In this document: one piece after another, positions 45,753 through 54,784 of the stretch
How the letters are laid out: each line of letters starts with the position of its first letter
Numbering within the stretch: the stretch's first letter is position 1
Assembly: GCA_001890945.1 (NCBI GenBank)
Contig: MLAX01000005.1
Coordinates: 248,001-312,000, forward strand
DNA length: 64,000 bases
Origin: Alphaproteobacteria bacterium AO1-B
GTDB lineage: Bacteria; Pseudomonadota; Alphaproteobacteria; Rhizobiales; Stappiaceae
Reading direction: 5' to 3'
Program-made: the position numbers and the translations under genes
The notes under the pieces: generated by a model
Seen by the model: only the letters and a program-made list of their open reading frames with translations
Told to the model about the DNA's origin: nothing
The model's database searches: none

Positions 45753-46664
45753 TCAGCTACCTGCCTTGAGTTCGAGCGCGCGTTTGTAGACCTCGCTGCG
45801 ATCCAGACCCGTTGCCTTGGAAACCTGTTTAGCGGCTGCGCTGACGGGCATATCCGAGAGCGCTTCCCGGAGCAGGGTGTCGAGGTCTTCTGCATCTGCT
45901 TCCGGTTTTTCCTCTGGCGGTCCCACCAGAATGACGATCTCGCCCTTCACCGTTTGATCTGCGAACCGGTTGCCAAGCTCTTGCAGCGTTCCCCGCTCAA
46001 AGGTCTCAAAGCGTTTGGTGAGCTCGCGCGCGACCACCGCCTCTCGCTTTCCGCCGAAAACCGTTGCCATGAGTTCCAGGGTTGCCGCAGTCCGATGGGG
46101 CGATTCAAAGAAAATCAGTGTCGCCGGTGTTTTGGCAAGCTCTTCAAGACGCTTGGTCTTGGGGCCACCTTTTTGCGGCAGAAAACCGGCAAACAGAACC
46201 GTGTCGCTGGGGAGCCCGGACGCAACCAGACCTGCGAGGGGGGCGGAAGCGCCTGGGATCGGGAACACCTTGTATCCGGCGGCCACAACGTCCCGGACCA
46301 ACCGGTAGCCGGGGTCCGACACCAGCGGCGTGCCGGCATCGGACACAAGGGCAACCGCGTTGCCAGCTTCAAGTTCTCCGAGAATTTTCAGTCGCTGCTT
46401 ATCGGCGTTGTGCTCGTGGTAAGGAAGAAGCGGGGTCTTGAGGCCGAATTTCTGCGTAAGCGTCGACGTGATCCGCGTATCTTCGCACGCGATCATGCTC
46501 GCAGCCGCGAGTGTTTCCAGTGCCCGCACAGTGATGTCGCCGAGGTTTCCGATCGGCGTGGAGACAATGTACAGCGCCGGTTCCAAATTGGGCGCCGTGA
46601 AGGCGTGTTCCGACAAGCTGTAACGGTTTTTGGAACCTGTTTGTCCGCCACCTGGCTCTGTCAT
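45753..46664 (-). CDS. rsmI: 16S rRNA (cytidine1402-2'-O)-methyltransferase RsmI
   Basis: The 303-residue tetrapyrrole-methylase-fold enzyme has ALYIVSTPIGNLGDITVRAL near its N-terminus, CEDTRITSTLTQKFGLKTPL, VALVSDAGTPLVSDPGYRLV and FESPHRTAATLELMATVFGG. It 2'-O-methylates C1402 of 16S rRNA at the P site. The ATG at 46664 is preferred because AAGGG sits about 9 bp upstream. It is divergent from the PBP activator gene with a 176-bp gap, the same arrangement seen around lpoA/rsmI in other proteobacteria. Confidence 0.95.
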   Translation of the reverse strand: MTEPGGGQTGSKNRYSLSEHAFTAPNLEPALYIVSTPIGNLGDITVRALETLAAASMIACEDTRITSTLTQKFGLKTPLLPYHEHNADKQRLKILGELEAGNAVALVSDAGTPLVSDPGYRLVRDVVAAGYKVFPIPGASAPLAGLVASGLPSDTVLFAGFLPQKGGPKTKRLEELAKTPATLIFFESPHRTAATLELMATVFGGKREAVVARELTKRFETFERGTLQELGNRFADQTVKGEIVILVGPPEEKPEADAEDLDTLLREALSDMPVSAAAKQVSKATGLDRSEVYKRALELKAGS

Positions 46665-46840
46665 CAGGGATCCCTTCACCTTAATTCAAACACTCGGTTC
46701 CGATCTCAAGGATGTCCCGATTTTCTTGCGCTACCTGCCCGAAACACGCAATGCAAGGCAAATCCACCATTCATGCCGCGTTGCGCGGCTGAAAACTGGA
46801 CAGCGCATTCGTTAATCCTTAAGTCTGGGGCAAAGGGTGG

Positions 46841-48073
46841 ATGGAAATCAGACACATGGACGAAACGGACGCCGTTGTTCGGCATCGCCGACGCACATTC
46901 TTGAAAACCGCTTTGGCCGGTGCCAGCACACTGGCGCTTGGGGGCTGTTTGGGCTCATCCCTAGGAACGTTGCCCGGCGAACAGATCCAGCCGGGCGCCC
47001 AACCGCAGGTGACCGGTGAAACAATCGGCACTGGTGCGGTCCGGGTCGGACTTATGCTGCCGCTGTCCTCAAGTGGGGGCAATGCGTCGATTGGAACTGT
47101 TTTCAAAAACTCCGCTGCGCTGGCGCTTCAAAACTTTCCAAATTCGGATGTGCAGCTTCTGGTGAAAGACACCGGAGGGACGACGGAAGGGGGCCGTGCT
47201 GCCGCGCAACAGGCGATCTCTGAAGGCGCAGAGCTGATCCTTGGTCCCGTCTTTGCGCCGGGAGTGTCAGGTGCCGGTTCAGCTGCAAGGGCGGCGGGTG
47301 TTCCGGTTATTGCGTTTTCGACAGATACGTCAGTTGCCGCGCGCGGCATCTACCTGTTGAGCTTCCTTCCGGAAAGCGATGTGAAGCGCATTATTGGGTA
47401 TGCCAGCAGCCAGCAGAAGCGCTCTTATGCAGCCCTCCTGCCGAACGATTCTTATGGCAGTGTGGTTGAGGCGGCGTTCCGTCAGGAAGTCGGCCGCACC
47501 GGAGGACGGATTGCAACGATCCAGCGCTACAACGTCAGTGGTTCGGACACGTCCGACCTGGTCGCCAAAGCCAACGCCCTTCAGTCTTCTTTGACCAGCA
47601 TCGACGCTCTCTTTGTCCCGGCGGGCGGACCTGTGCCGGGCCTCGTGATGCAGACATTGATGGGGCTGAATGCCGAGATCGGCAACATCAAGTTGCTTGG
47701 CTCGGGCCAGTGGGATACGCCGCAGGTCAAGAACAACCCCACACTGACCGGATCCTGGTTTGCGGGTCCTGAAGACAGCGGGTTCCGCGGGTTTGCGCAG
47801 CGCTATCAACAGACCTACGGCGCGCCACCGCCGCGGAACGCCAGCCTTGTCTATGACGGCGTCACACTGGCGGCGGGCCTGATCCGCTCCGCTGGGCCGC
47901 AACGGTTCCAGCAGAGCATCCTGACAAACCGGGACGGATTCCTTGGAATTGACGGCTTGTTCCGCTTCAAGCCGAATGGTCTTAATGAACGCGGTCTTGC
48001 GGTGTATCAGGTGACGGGTTCCGGCAGTCAGGTTGTGTCCGCTGCTCCGCGCGATTTCCGTTCCGGTTTCTGA
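46841..48073 (+). CDS. Penicillin-binding protein activator, lipoprotein (LpoA-like)
   Basis: The 410-residue protein has a twin-arginine-like RRRTFLKTALAG followed by a lipobox LALGGC, so a lipid-anchored export signal. The rest is a type I periplasmic-binding fold (VGLMLPLSSSGGNASIGTVF, LILGPVFAPGVSGAGSAAR, VIAFSTDTSVAARGIYLLSF, YAALLPNDSYGSVVEAAFR). It corresponds to the PBP-activator domain of LpoA without the TPR part, and would stimulate a peptidoglycan synthase. Divergence from rsmI supports the assignment. An ABC solute-binding role is the alternative. Confidence 0.88.
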   Translation: MEIRHMDETDAVVRHRRRTFLKTALAGASTLALGGCLGSSLGTLPGEQIQPGAQPQVTGETIGTGAVRVGLMLPLSSSGGNASIGTVFKNSAALALQNFPNSDVQLLVKDTGGTTEGGRAAAQQAISEGAELILGPVFAPGVSGAGSAARAAGVPVIAFSTDTSVAARGIYLLSFLPESDVKRIIGYASSQQKRSYAALLPNDSYGSVVEAAFRQEVGRTGGRIATIQRYNVSGSDTSDLVAKANALQSSLTSIDALFVPAGGPVPGLVMQTLMGLNAEIGNIKLLGSGQWDTPQVKNNPTLTGSWFAGPEDSGFRGFAQRYQQTYGAPPPRNASLVYDGVTLAAGLIRSAGPQRFQQSILTNRDGFLGIDGLFRFKPNGLNERGLAVYQVTGSGSQVVSAAPRDFRSGF

Positions 48074-48103
48074 CCTCCATCGCCTCCTGGGAGTATAGTT
48101 CCG

Positions 48104-49336
48104 ATGCTTGCCGGCAAAGAGATTGTGCTGATCATTAGCGGCGGCATCGCCGCATACAAATCTCTGGACCTGGTCCGGCGGCTCAAAGAACGGGGCGCTC
48201 GGGTTGTCCCGATCATGACGGATGGTGCGCAGGAGTTCGTGACGCCGCTGGCGGTGGGGGCCTTAAGCGCTGAAAAGGTGTTCACCAACCTGTTCGACAG
48301 GGAAGCGGAGCATGATGTGGGTCACATCCGCTTGGCCCGGGATCATGATCTGATCCTTGTCGCGCCCGCAACGGCCAATCTGATGGCCAAGATGGCCCAT
48401 GGCATTGCCGATGATCTTGCGACGGCCGTTTTACTTGCAACTGACAAACCGGTTTTGCTTGCGCCGGCGATGAACCCGAAGATGTGGCAAAACCCGGCAA
48501 CACTAAAAAATGCCGACACCTTGCGGGAGCGCGGCATTGCGTTCATCGGCCCTGCCAGCGGTGAAATGGCCGAAAGAGGAGAAGCCGGGGTCGGCCGTAT
48601 GAGCGAGCCTCTGGACATTGCCGCAGCAGCTGAGCTTCTCTTGCGGGATCAGGCGATTGCAGCCGAGGAACTGCCGTTGGCGGGAAGGCATGTCCTGATC
48701 ACGTCCGGGCCGACACATGAGCCGATCGACCCGGTGCGCTATATCGCGAACCGGTCTTCTGGCAAGCAGGGTCATGCGCTTGCCGAAGCCGCATTCGCAG
48801 CTGGGGCGCGGGTGACACTGGTTTCTGGTCCGGTGACGATCCCCGACCCGGGTCATGTTACGACGATCCACGTTGAATCCGCGGCAGAGATGATGGCAGC
48901 TGTTGAGCAGAACCTGCCTGCTGATATCGCAATCATGGCTGCAGCTGTCGCTGACTGGCGCGTTGTCTCGGAAGGCGATCAGAAGATCAAGAAAGACGGC
49001 AGTGGCAAACCGCCTGGCTTGGAACTCACTGAGAATCCGGACATTTTGAAGACCGTCGGGCACCACGAAACGCTGCGGCCATCACTTCTGATCGGCTTTG
49101 CCGCCGAAACCCAGGACCTCATCAAAAACGCGACCTCGAAGTTGGAGCGAAAACGGGCCGATTGGATCGTCGCCAACGATGTCAGCCCTGCAACGGGCAT
49201 CATGGGTGGCGACGCTAACACAATCAGATTGGTCAGCGCCAACGGTGTGGAAGACTGGCCGGCGATGGACAAGAAAGATGTTGCTCGCCAGCTGATTGCC
49301 CGGGCTGCAGAGAAACTGGGCCTAGAGCCAGAGTGA
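48104..49336 (+). CDS. coaBC: Bifunctional phosphopantothenoylcysteine decarboxylase / phosphopantothenate-cysteine ligase CoaBC
   Basis: The 410-residue enzyme has an N-terminal flavin-dependent decarboxylase (IVLIISGGIAAYKSLDLVRR; active-site His in DVGHIRLARDHDLI; VLLAPAMNPKMW) and a C-terminal CTP-dependent ligase (LPLAGRHVLITSGPTHEPID, RYIANRSSGKQGHALAEAA, MAAAVADWRVVSEGDQKIKK, GFAAETQDL). It carries out two successive steps of CoA synthesis. dut, which often follows directly, is separated here by three minus-strand genes. Confidence 0.96.
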   Translation: MLAGKEIVLIISGGIAAYKSLDLVRRLKERGARVVPIMTDGAQEFVTPLAVGALSAEKVFTNLFDREAEHDVGHIRLARDHDLILVAPATANLMAKMAHGIADDLATAVLLATDKPVLLAPAMNPKMWQNPATLKNADTLRERGIAFIGPASGEMAERGEAGVGRMSEPLDIAAAAELLLRDQAIAAEELPLAGRHVLITSGPTHEPIDPVRYIANRSSGKQGHALAEAAFAAGARVTLVSGPVTIPDPGHVTTIHVESAAEMMAAVEQNLPADIAIMAAAVADWRVVSEGDQKIKKDGSGKPPGLELTENPDILKTVGHHETLRPSLLIGFAAETQDLIKNATSKLERKRADWIVANDVSPATGIMGGDANTIRLVSANGVEDWPAMDKKDVARQLIARAAEKLGLEPE

Positions 49337-49380
49337 GGGCGGCGGCAGCTCTATTCAAGTTCAGCTGTGTCGTGGGCGGA

Positions 49381-50166
49381 TCACTGGAACCGATAGTAAC
49401 TCATGCTGATTGAGCCGTACTCGTAGCTCCGGTGCAGGAGCTCTGGTTTTTTTCCTTCGCCGGCAGCGCCAAACGGGAAGAACAGCGGCAACAGGTGCTC
49501 TTCTGTCGGGTGGTTCTGCCGAAAATTCGGTGCAGCTTCCAAATTGTCGAAGTAGCTCAATTGCCCTGCATCCAGTCCCTTGTCGAGCCAGGCATCAAAT
49601 CCCGTTGCCCAGTCGGGAACCTGCGATCCATCCGGCCCAATGGCTCTTAAATTGTGGGTGGTGCTGCCGGAACCGGCGATCAGGACACCTTTTTCCGACA
49701 GCGGTGCCACGGCCGCTCCAAGCGCGTAGATCGTTTCCGGAGAACTGTCGTTTGGAAGCGAAATCTGAATAACAGGGATTTCTGCGTCCGGGAAGGCCAG
49801 TGACAAGGGCACCCAGGCCCCATGATCGAGACCCCATTCAGCGTCTTGCTCAGGCTCCAGTCCGGTAGTCTTTAGGACAGAAATCACCTCTTCAACTGCG
49901 CTGGCATCCGCTGATGCAGGATAGGAGATTTCATAAAGCTCGTCCGGAAAGCCTCGGAAATCGTGATAAGTGCGCAAGGGTCCTGGAGCCGAGATCTTGA
50001 GTCCTTCGGTTTCCCAATGCGCGGACAGGATCAAAATGAAGCGCGGCTGTTGCATGTTCTTGCCGAAACTCTTCAAGAAGCGGCTCGCCGGTGTGTCCCG
50101 CACGGCCAGTGTCGGCGCGCCATGGGCGAAGAAAACAGGAGGTATTGGCGTTTGATGATCCGGCAT
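49381..50166 (-). CDS. ygiD: DODA-type extradiol dioxygenase family protein (YgiD-like)
   Basis: The 261-residue class III extradiol dioxygenase fold is seen from PVFFAHGAPTLAVRDTPAS (metal His), FILILSAHWETEGLKISAPG (His), GLDHGAWVPLSLAFPDAEIP and GSGSTTHNLRAIGPDG. Bacterial YgiD opens L-DOPA at the 4,5 position; other catechols are possible. It is inserted in antisense between coaBC and dut. No biosynthetic partner is adjacent. Confidence 0.9.
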   Translation of the reverse strand: MPDHQTPIPPVFFAHGAPTLAVRDTPASRFLKSFGKNMQQPRFILILSAHWETEGLKISAPGPLRTYHDFRGFPDELYEISYPASADASAVEEVISVLKTTGLEPEQDAEWGLDHGAWVPLSLAFPDAEIPVIQISLPNDSSPETIYALGAAVAPLSEKGVLIAGSGSTTHNLRAIGPDGSQVPDWATGFDAWLDKGLDAGQLSYFDNLEAAPNFRQNHPTEEHLLPLFFPFGAAGEGKKPELLHRSYEYGSISMSYYRFQ

Positions 50167-50336
50167 TGGTCTACTCCATGCTTACGGCCATGTTGGCCTC
50201 ATCATAGAAATAAACCGTTCGAGACTTTTCTGAAGATCAGAGCTGCTTGACACATTGTTCATTAAAGTCAAACAACGAGCGCGAAATATCGAAATTAGAT
50301 ATTTTGAATGACGTAATCAGACGTGCGGCACATGGT

Positions 50337-50363
50337 AGTGCGGGCGCTGAGCACCCGCACCAC
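50337..50363 (-). terminator. Possible stem-loop after the OmpA-family gene
   Basis: GTGCGGG and CCCGCAC pair with an inner GCT/AGC pairing, immediately downstream of the minus-strand OmpA-family gene. No U-run follows, so it may be a transcript-stabilising hairpin rather than an intrinsic terminator. Confidence 0.4.
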
Positions 50364-50369
50364 TATAAC

Positions 50370-50951
50370 TTAGTTATAGCCCATATTGATGAGCTGCACC
50401 CGGCGATTCACGGCGGCAAACGGGTCTGCCGGATCGCGCAATTGCTCTTCGCCAAGACCAACCGAGAAGAGGGTGGAGCCCGGTACCTGGAATGTCGTCA
50501 CCAGGGCCTCACGAATGGCTTGGGCGCGCCGCTGAGATAGTTCCAGATTGTATGTCCGGTCCCCTTTGGCGTCGGTATGTCCGACGATGAAGAACGTCTG
50601 GCCTTGGAGATACGGCGTATGCAGTGCATCGGCAATCAATCCGACGGCCTCATAGGATTCTGGCCGGATACGCGCAGAATCGAAGTCAAACGTGATTTCG
50701 ATGTTGAACTGACGCAAGGACGCGAGCTGCTGATACATCGGGATGGTTTGCGGTGAATCCGCACCCGGATACTTCTGGATGTTTTCCAGAGCGGCGCGCT
50801 GAAGCGCATCCGCGCTCACTTCCACCTTCTGTTGGGCGCCTTGAAGCGAGTTGATGATCTGATTGCGGCTTAGTTCAGTTTGAGCGCTGGCAACTGTTAC
50901 CGAGAAGCAAAGTGCACATGCAGCCGCGCTAGCAAAAAACAGGTTTTTCAT
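50370..50951 (-). CDS. OmpA family peptidoglycan-associated protein
   Basis: The 193-residue secreted protein has a signal peptide (FFASAAACALCFSVTVASA) without a lipobox at the cleavage site. A C-terminal OmpA domain follows: IEITFDFDSARIRPESYEAV, then FFIVGHTDAKGDRTYNLELS and RRAQAIREALV, with the diaminopimelate-binding Asp/Arg in HTDAKGD and the NRRVQLI end. It probably anchors something to peptidoglycan. It lies 21 bp after the Cys-rich secreted protein gene on the same strand, so the two form an operon. Confidence 0.9.
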   Translation of the reverse strand: MKNLFFASAAACALCFSVTVASAQTELSRNQIINSLQGAQQKVEVSADALQRAALENIQKYPGADSPQTIPMYQQLASLRQFNIEITFDFDSARIRPESYEAVGLIADALHTPYLQGQTFFIVGHTDAKGDRTYNLELSQRRAQAIREALVTTFQVPGSTLFSVGLGEEQLRDPADPFAAVNRRVQLINMGYN

Positions 50952-50972
50952 GAAAAATCTCCTTAACCCGGC

Positions 50973-51392
50973 TTAGCGGTATCCGGCGAGGTCAATCGCG
51001 GTGTTGCACTTCTCGCTGACCGATGGTTGTGCCTTGAGTAGGCAGCGCAGGATGTGACCGGCACCAGGTTTGACGCCTTTGCAATACTGGGTGGCATCGC
51101 GTGCGCAGATCTCCGGCGCAGCGGCTTGAGCGGCCAGCCGTTCTGCAATAAGGCCGGCCACAACGGCCCGGTCTGCATTACATTTTTGCGAGACCTTGGC
51201 CTGGTTTTGATCAAGGCACTGGCCAATTCCGTTGTTGGCAAGGGTCGCAGACTTGCAATACTTGTCGATGTCTGCGCCGCAGCTGACGGCGAGGATCTTG
51301 ATGGCATCGGCAAACCCGACGGTCTGCGCCTGTGCCGTCATGCCGGCGGCGAAAATCACTCCCGCGGCAATCGCGCTTAGCAAATACTTCAT
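50973..51392 (-). CDS. Secreted protein with two Cys-rich (GLG1-type) repeats
   Basis: The 139-residue protein has a signal peptide (LLSAIAAGVIFAAGMTAQA) and two tandem units of about 58 residues, each with the pattern C-x7-C-x12-C-x10-C: CGADIDKYC, then QCLDQNQAKVSQKC; CARDATQYC, then RCLLKAQPSVSEKC. This resembles the Cys-rich repeat first named in Golgi apparatus protein 1. Eight Cys suggest four disulfides in the periplasm. The function is unknown; the operon with an OmpA-domain protein points to the envelope. Confidence 0.85.
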   Translation of the reverse strand: MKYLLSAIAAGVIFAAGMTAQAQTVGFADAIKILAVSCGADIDKYCKSATLANNGIGQCLDQNQAKVSQKCNADRAVVAGLIAERLAAQAAAPEICARDATQYCKGVKPGAGHILRCLLKAQPSVSEKCNTAIDLAGYR

Positions 51393-51565
51393 TCTTAAGG
51401 TCTCCCAGCTCGAAAAACTTTCCGATACGGCAGATAGTTTCAGGACAGCGTGACGGCTTCAAGTAGCCTTTTGATATTTTTCGCTTATCCGCTTCATGGC
51501 CGAGCTGTGCTTGACAGGTTCCTGCGAATGTCGTCAACCGTTGCCAAACGAAATGGGACGGCTGC

Positions 51566-52015
51566 ATGACCATCAAGCTTGAAATCAAACGCCTCGATCA
51601 TGGGCAGGATTTGCCTCTACCGGCCTATCAAAGTGATTTGGCCGCAGGCCTGGATCTGCTTGCAGCCGTGGACGACGATCTGACGCTGCAACCTGGAAAC
51701 CGGGCGCTGGTGCCGACGGGCCTGGCGATGTCATTGCCGGCCGGCTTTGAAGCCCAGGTTCGTCCCCGGTCCGGTCTTGCCGCGAAAAACGGCGTAACGG
51801 TGCTGAACACACCGGGTACAATTGATGCGGATTACCGCGGCGAAGTTAAAGTGATCCTGATCAATCTCGGTAATACGGCGTTTGAGATTTCGCGTGGTGA
51901 TCGCATAGCCCAGATGGTGATCGCGCCCGTGCTGCAGGCTGAAATTGAAGAAGTCGAGATCCTGTCCGAAACAAGCCGGGGAACCGGTGGTTTCGGGTCG
52001 ACTGGACAGCGCTAG
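51566..52015 (+). CDS. dut: dUTP diphosphatase
   Basis: The 149-residue trimeric dUTPase has the five classic motifs: [51 protein letters not shown] and the P-loop-like [11 protein letters not shown] at the C-terminus. It removes dUTP and provides dUMP for thymidylate. It is followed 25 bp later by a HAD phosphatase on the same strand, so they are likely cotranscribed. Confidence 0.97.
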   Translation: MTIKLEIKRLDHGQDLPLPAYQSDLAAGLDLLAAVDDDLTLQPGNRALVPTGLAMSLPAGFEAQVRPRSGLAAKNGVTVLNTPGTIDADYRGEVKVILINLGNTAFEISRGDRIAQMVIAPVLQAEIEEVEILSETSRGTGGFGSTGQR

Positions 52016-52039
52016 GACTGAGACACAAGGGACTTCACC

Positions 52040-52699
52040 ATGAATCCGAAACTTGTCATTTTCGATTGCGACGGTGTTCTGGTGGACACCGAGCGGATGG
52101 TGAATGCCAGTCTTGCGGAGATGGTGACGGAACTCGGGTTTCCGATCACCGGTCCAGAGTGCCAGCAGCGCTTCATGGGCCGGACCCTGGAAAACGTCAA
52201 AGAGATGGTTGAGGCTTTGATCGGCCGTGACTTGCCAGACGATTGGCCCGATCAGGTGCGAAAACGCGATCTGGAAGTATTCGCGGCGGGCGTTCCCGCG
52301 ATCACCGGCGTCGCTGATGTTTTGGACGAGCTGGACCGGCGCAACCTGCCTTTTTGTGTCGGCTCGTCCGGCAAATACGCCAAGATGCGGACTACACTTG
52401 GCAGTTCAGGGCTGTTGCCCCGTCTTGAGGGCAAGCTGTTTTCCGCAGAAGACTGCGTCAACGGCAAACCGGCACCCGATGTGTTTCTTCTTGCAGCAAG
52501 TACGATGGGATATCCGCCGGAAGACTGTGTTGTCATTGAAGACAGTTTGCCGGGCGTGCAGGCGGCGCGGTCCGCCGGTATGGCTGTTTATGCGTATGTC
52601 GAAGATCCAGCCTGCGACCGTGAAGCGCTGTCTGATGCCGGTGCGCATCTCTTCGACGACATGGCCGCACTTCCAGGTTTGCTGTTTTCTAAGCCGTGA
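52040..52699 (+). CDS. HAD-superfamily phosphatase (subfamily IA)
   Basis: The 219-residue protein has motif I LVIFDCDGVLVDTERMVN with the nucleophile Asp, motif II PFCVGSSGKYAKMRTTLG and motif III/IV GKPAPDVFLLAASTMGY followed by CVVIEDSLPGVQAARSAG. The alpha-helical cap fits the beta-phosphoglucomutase/GS1-like group. The substrate is unknown; a role with dut in nucleotide clean-up is only suggested by cotranscription. Confidence 0.88.
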   Translation: MNPKLVIFDCDGVLVDTERMVNASLAEMVTELGFPITGPECQQRFMGRTLENVKEMVEALIGRDLPDDWPDQVRKRDLEVFAAGVPAITGVADVLDELDRRNLPFCVGSSGKYAKMRTTLGSSGLLPRLEGKLFSAEDCVNGKPAPDVFLLAASTMGYPPEDCVVIEDSLPGVQAARSAGMAVYAYVEDPACDREALSDAGAHLFDDMAALPGLLFSKP

Positions 52700-52841
52700 G
52701 CCTTTCGTGAAAAGGCATTTTACGGAGGGCGCGCTCTCTAGGGGTTCTTCCCCTTATATCTCCCGCGGTGCCGTACTATCTTGAAGTCACAATTTAGAAA
52801 GGTGCGATTGGCACTGCATTCGTTTTAGCTGGGAGACTTCC

Positions 52842-53801
52842 ATGACAATCAAGACGCACGGACGCGGTAAGATCTACTCCTCGATCACGGACACCATCGG
52901 TGACACGCCGTTGGTTCGTTTGGATCGTCTAGCGGATGCTCATGGTGTCAAGGCAACTCTTCTCGGCAAGCTGGAGTTCTTCAATCCGATCGCCAGCGTC
53001 AAAGACCGTATTGGCGTTGCGATGATCGATGCTATGGAACGCAACGGCAAGATTGAAGCGGGCAAGACGACCCTTGTGGAGCCGACGTCCGGGAACACCG
53101 GGATCGCGCTCGCCTTTGTGGCGGCGGCCAAGGGATATCGGCTTATCCTGGTCATGCCGGAAACCATGTCTGTGGAACGCCGCAAGATGTTCAAGATCCT
53201 GGGCGCTGAGCTGGAACTTACAGAAGGGGCCAAGGGCATGAAGGGTGCGATCGCCCGGGCGGAAGAACTCTTGTCCGAGATCGATGGTGCTGTCATGCCG
53301 CAACAGTTCGAGAATCCGGCCAACCCGGAAATCCACCGGAACACCACGGCGGAAGAGATCTGGAACGACACCAGTGGCACGGTTGATGTCTTTGTTTCCG
53401 GAATTGGAACCGGCGGCACTATCACCGGGGTTTCGCAGACCCTAAAGGAACGCAAGCCGGACCTTCATGTGGTGGCTGTCGAGCCGGAAGACAGCCCGAT
53501 CCTCTCCGGAGGCCAGCCGGGTCCGCACAAGATCCAGGGAATTGGTGCGGGTTTTGTGCCGGGTGTGCTGGATACCGGTGTCTTCGATGAGATTGCCAAA
53601 GTAAGTAATGAGGACGCCTTTGCCATGGCCCGCGAAGTCGCGAAAACCGAGGGAATTCCGGTCGGCATCTCTTCCGGCGCGGCACTCTCTGCAGCCATCA
53701 AGGTCGGTCAGCGGGATGATATGGCTGGCAAAACCATTGTTGTCATTATTCCCTCTTTTGCAGAACGCTATCTCTCAACTGCGCTTTTTGAAGGGCTTTG
53801 A
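52842..53801 (+). CDS. cysK: Cysteine synthase A
   Basis: The 319-residue PLP enzyme makes cysteine from O-acetylserine and sulfide. The PLP Lys lies in [19 protein letters not shown] (about residue 51), the substrate loop is [20 protein letters not shown], the phosphate loop is [18 protein letters not shown], and [19 protein letters not shown] comes near the end. GGGAG lies 8 bp before the ATG. It is transcribed alone, with a bidirectional terminator shared with rplT. Confidence 0.96.
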   Translation: MTIKTHGRGKIYSSITDTIGDTPLVRLDRLADAHGVKATLLGKLEFFNPIASVKDRIGVAMIDAMERNGKIEAGKTTLVEPTSGNTGIALAFVAAAKGYRLILVMPETMSVERRKMFKILGAELELTEGAKGMKGAIARAEELLSEIDGAVMPQQFENPANPEIHRNTTAEEIWNDTSGTVDVFVSGIGTGGTITGVSQTLKERKPDLHVVAVEPEDSPILSGGQPGPHKIQGIGAGFVPGVLDTGVFDEIAKVSNEDAFAMAREVAKTEGIPVGISSGAALSAAIKVGQRDDMAGKTIVVIIPSFAERYLSTALFEGL

Positions 53802-53817
53802 GCGTAGCGCCCCTTTA

Positions 53818-53900
53818 GCGTCATGTCGGGACGTGTTCCGAACATCCATAAGTTATCCGAAACATGGCTCCTCGGCATTTTGCCGAGGATGACGCGGAGA
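53818..53900. repeat. Probable REP-like intergenic repeat
   Basis: The stretch holds CCTCGGCA-TTT-TGCCGAGG (8-bp stem, about 53872-53890) preceded by a GTCGGGACGTGTTCCGAACAT-like imperfect hairpin and followed by ATGACGCGG. This composition is typical of short palindromic intergenic repeats in alphaproteobacteria and is distinct from the terminator just downstream. Confidence 0.5.
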
Positions 53901-53926
53901 GGAATGAGGCTTTTCTTCAAAAGAAA

Positions 53927-53957
53927 AGCGCGGTCCCGAAAGACCGCGCTTTTTTTA
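53927..53957. terminator. Bidirectional Rho-independent terminator (cysK / rplT)
   Basis: AGCGCGGTC-CCGAAA-GACCGCGCT is a perfect 9-bp stem with TTTTTTT on the plus strand and a U-rich TTTTCTTTTG on the minus strand, so it serves the convergent rplT as well. Confidence 0.92.
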
Positions 53958-53979
53958 TTCCGTTTAAGTTCGATCGAAC

Positions 53980-54339
53980 TTATGCAGCCAGGGCGCCCTG
54001 AGCCTTGTCAACCAGTGCCTTGAAGGCATCCGGCTGGCTGATGGCGAGGTCGGACAGAACCTTGCGGTCGACTTCTACGCCAGCCTTGTTCAGGCCGTTG
54101 ATGAAGTTGCCGTAGGTCATGCCGTGCTGGCGGGTTGCCGCGTTGATGCGCTGGATCCACAAAGAGCGGAAATTGCGCTTCTTGGCCTTACGGTCGCGAT
54201 AAGCGTATTGACCCGCTTTCTCGACGGCCTGCTTGGCGACGCGGATGGTGTTCTTGCGGCGGCCGTAGTAACCTTTAGCAGCCTTCAAAACTTTTTTGTG
54301 ACGAGCGTGGGCGGTAACGCCCCTTTTGACGCGTGACAT
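53980..54339 (-). CDS. rplT: 50S ribosomal protein L20
   Basis: The 119-residue protein shows [40 protein letters not shown] and [21 protein letters not shown]20 is an early 23S assembly protein and, in other bacteria, a translational autoregulator of its operon. It follows rpmI by 27 bp on the minus strand and ends at a strong terminator. Confidence 0.97.
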   Translation of the reverse strand: MSRVKRGVTAHARHKKVLKAAKGYYGRRKNTIRVAKQAVEKAGQYAYRDRKAKKRNFRSLWIQRINAATRQHGMTYGNFINGLNKAGVEVDRKVLSDLAISQPDAFKALVDKAQGALAA

Positions 54340-54366
54340 CTAGGTGATCTCCTTAAAAGGCTGGCG

Positions 54367-54564
54367 TTAGGCGTATGGCAGAAACTGCTTCACGATCTTT
54401 GCATCCTGATCGCTCAGCGTGGTGGTGCCACGGGCGTTCCGGATGAATTTGTTCGTGCGCTTGATCATGCCATGGCGCTTGCCGGCCTGTGCGGTTTTCA
54501 CCTTGCCGGTTGCAGTCACCTTGAAGCGCTTTTTAGCGCCGGACTTCGTCTTCAACTTGGGCAT
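54367..54564 (-). CDS. rpmI: 50S ribosomal protein L35
   Basis: The 65-residue protein is [20 protein letters not shown] and [20 protein letters not shown], then the usual LPYA end. AAAGGA lies 7 bp before the ATG; the frame is open far upstream but that part is leader. infC does not precede it here, so rpmI-rplT form their own unit with a long leader. Confidence 0.96.
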   Translation of the reverse strand: MPKLKTKSGAKKRFKVTATGKVKTAQAGKRHGMIKRTNKFIRNARGTTTLSDQDAKIVKQFLPYA

Positions 54565-54739
54565 TTTGCATCCTTTCTTTGGTGTGCCTGCAAGCAGACA
54601 CTTCATTGTTGGTGCATTCAGAGCCAACACGGCATGCCCTTGGTTGTTTTGAAAGGTCCTGCGCATGAACGCAAAAATCCAGTCCAAAACGAGCCGGACG
54701 ACTCTGGACCGGGCGCTTATATGGGAGGTTTCTGGGAAA
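54565..54739. other. Leader of rpmI-rplT (minus strand)
   Basis: No gene is seen. It belongs to the roughly 220-base region between the candidate attenuator hairpins and the rpmI start and probably forms the 5' untranslated region. Confidence 0.4.
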
Positions 54740-54784
54740 AGCAACCGGAAAGGGTTGCTGTTTTCGCAAGTCCGGCGAGGACTT
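54740..54784 (-). promoter_or_regulatory. Candidate attenuator hairpins upstream of rpmI
   Basis: Read on the minus strand, AAGTCC-TCGCC-GGACTT (54768-54784) is followed by AGCAACC-CTTTCC-GGTTGCT (54740-54759), which runs into TTTTCCC. The second hairpin looks like a weak intrinsic terminator inside the leader, so it could control entry into rpmI-rplT. Whether the promoter lies upstream of it is not known. Confidence 0.4.

Noticed and set aside
46800-46830. Possible CtrA site near GTTAATCCTTAAG upstream of the PBP activator
   Set aside because: The two TTAA elements are 3 bp apart, not 7, so it does not fit the CtrA box.
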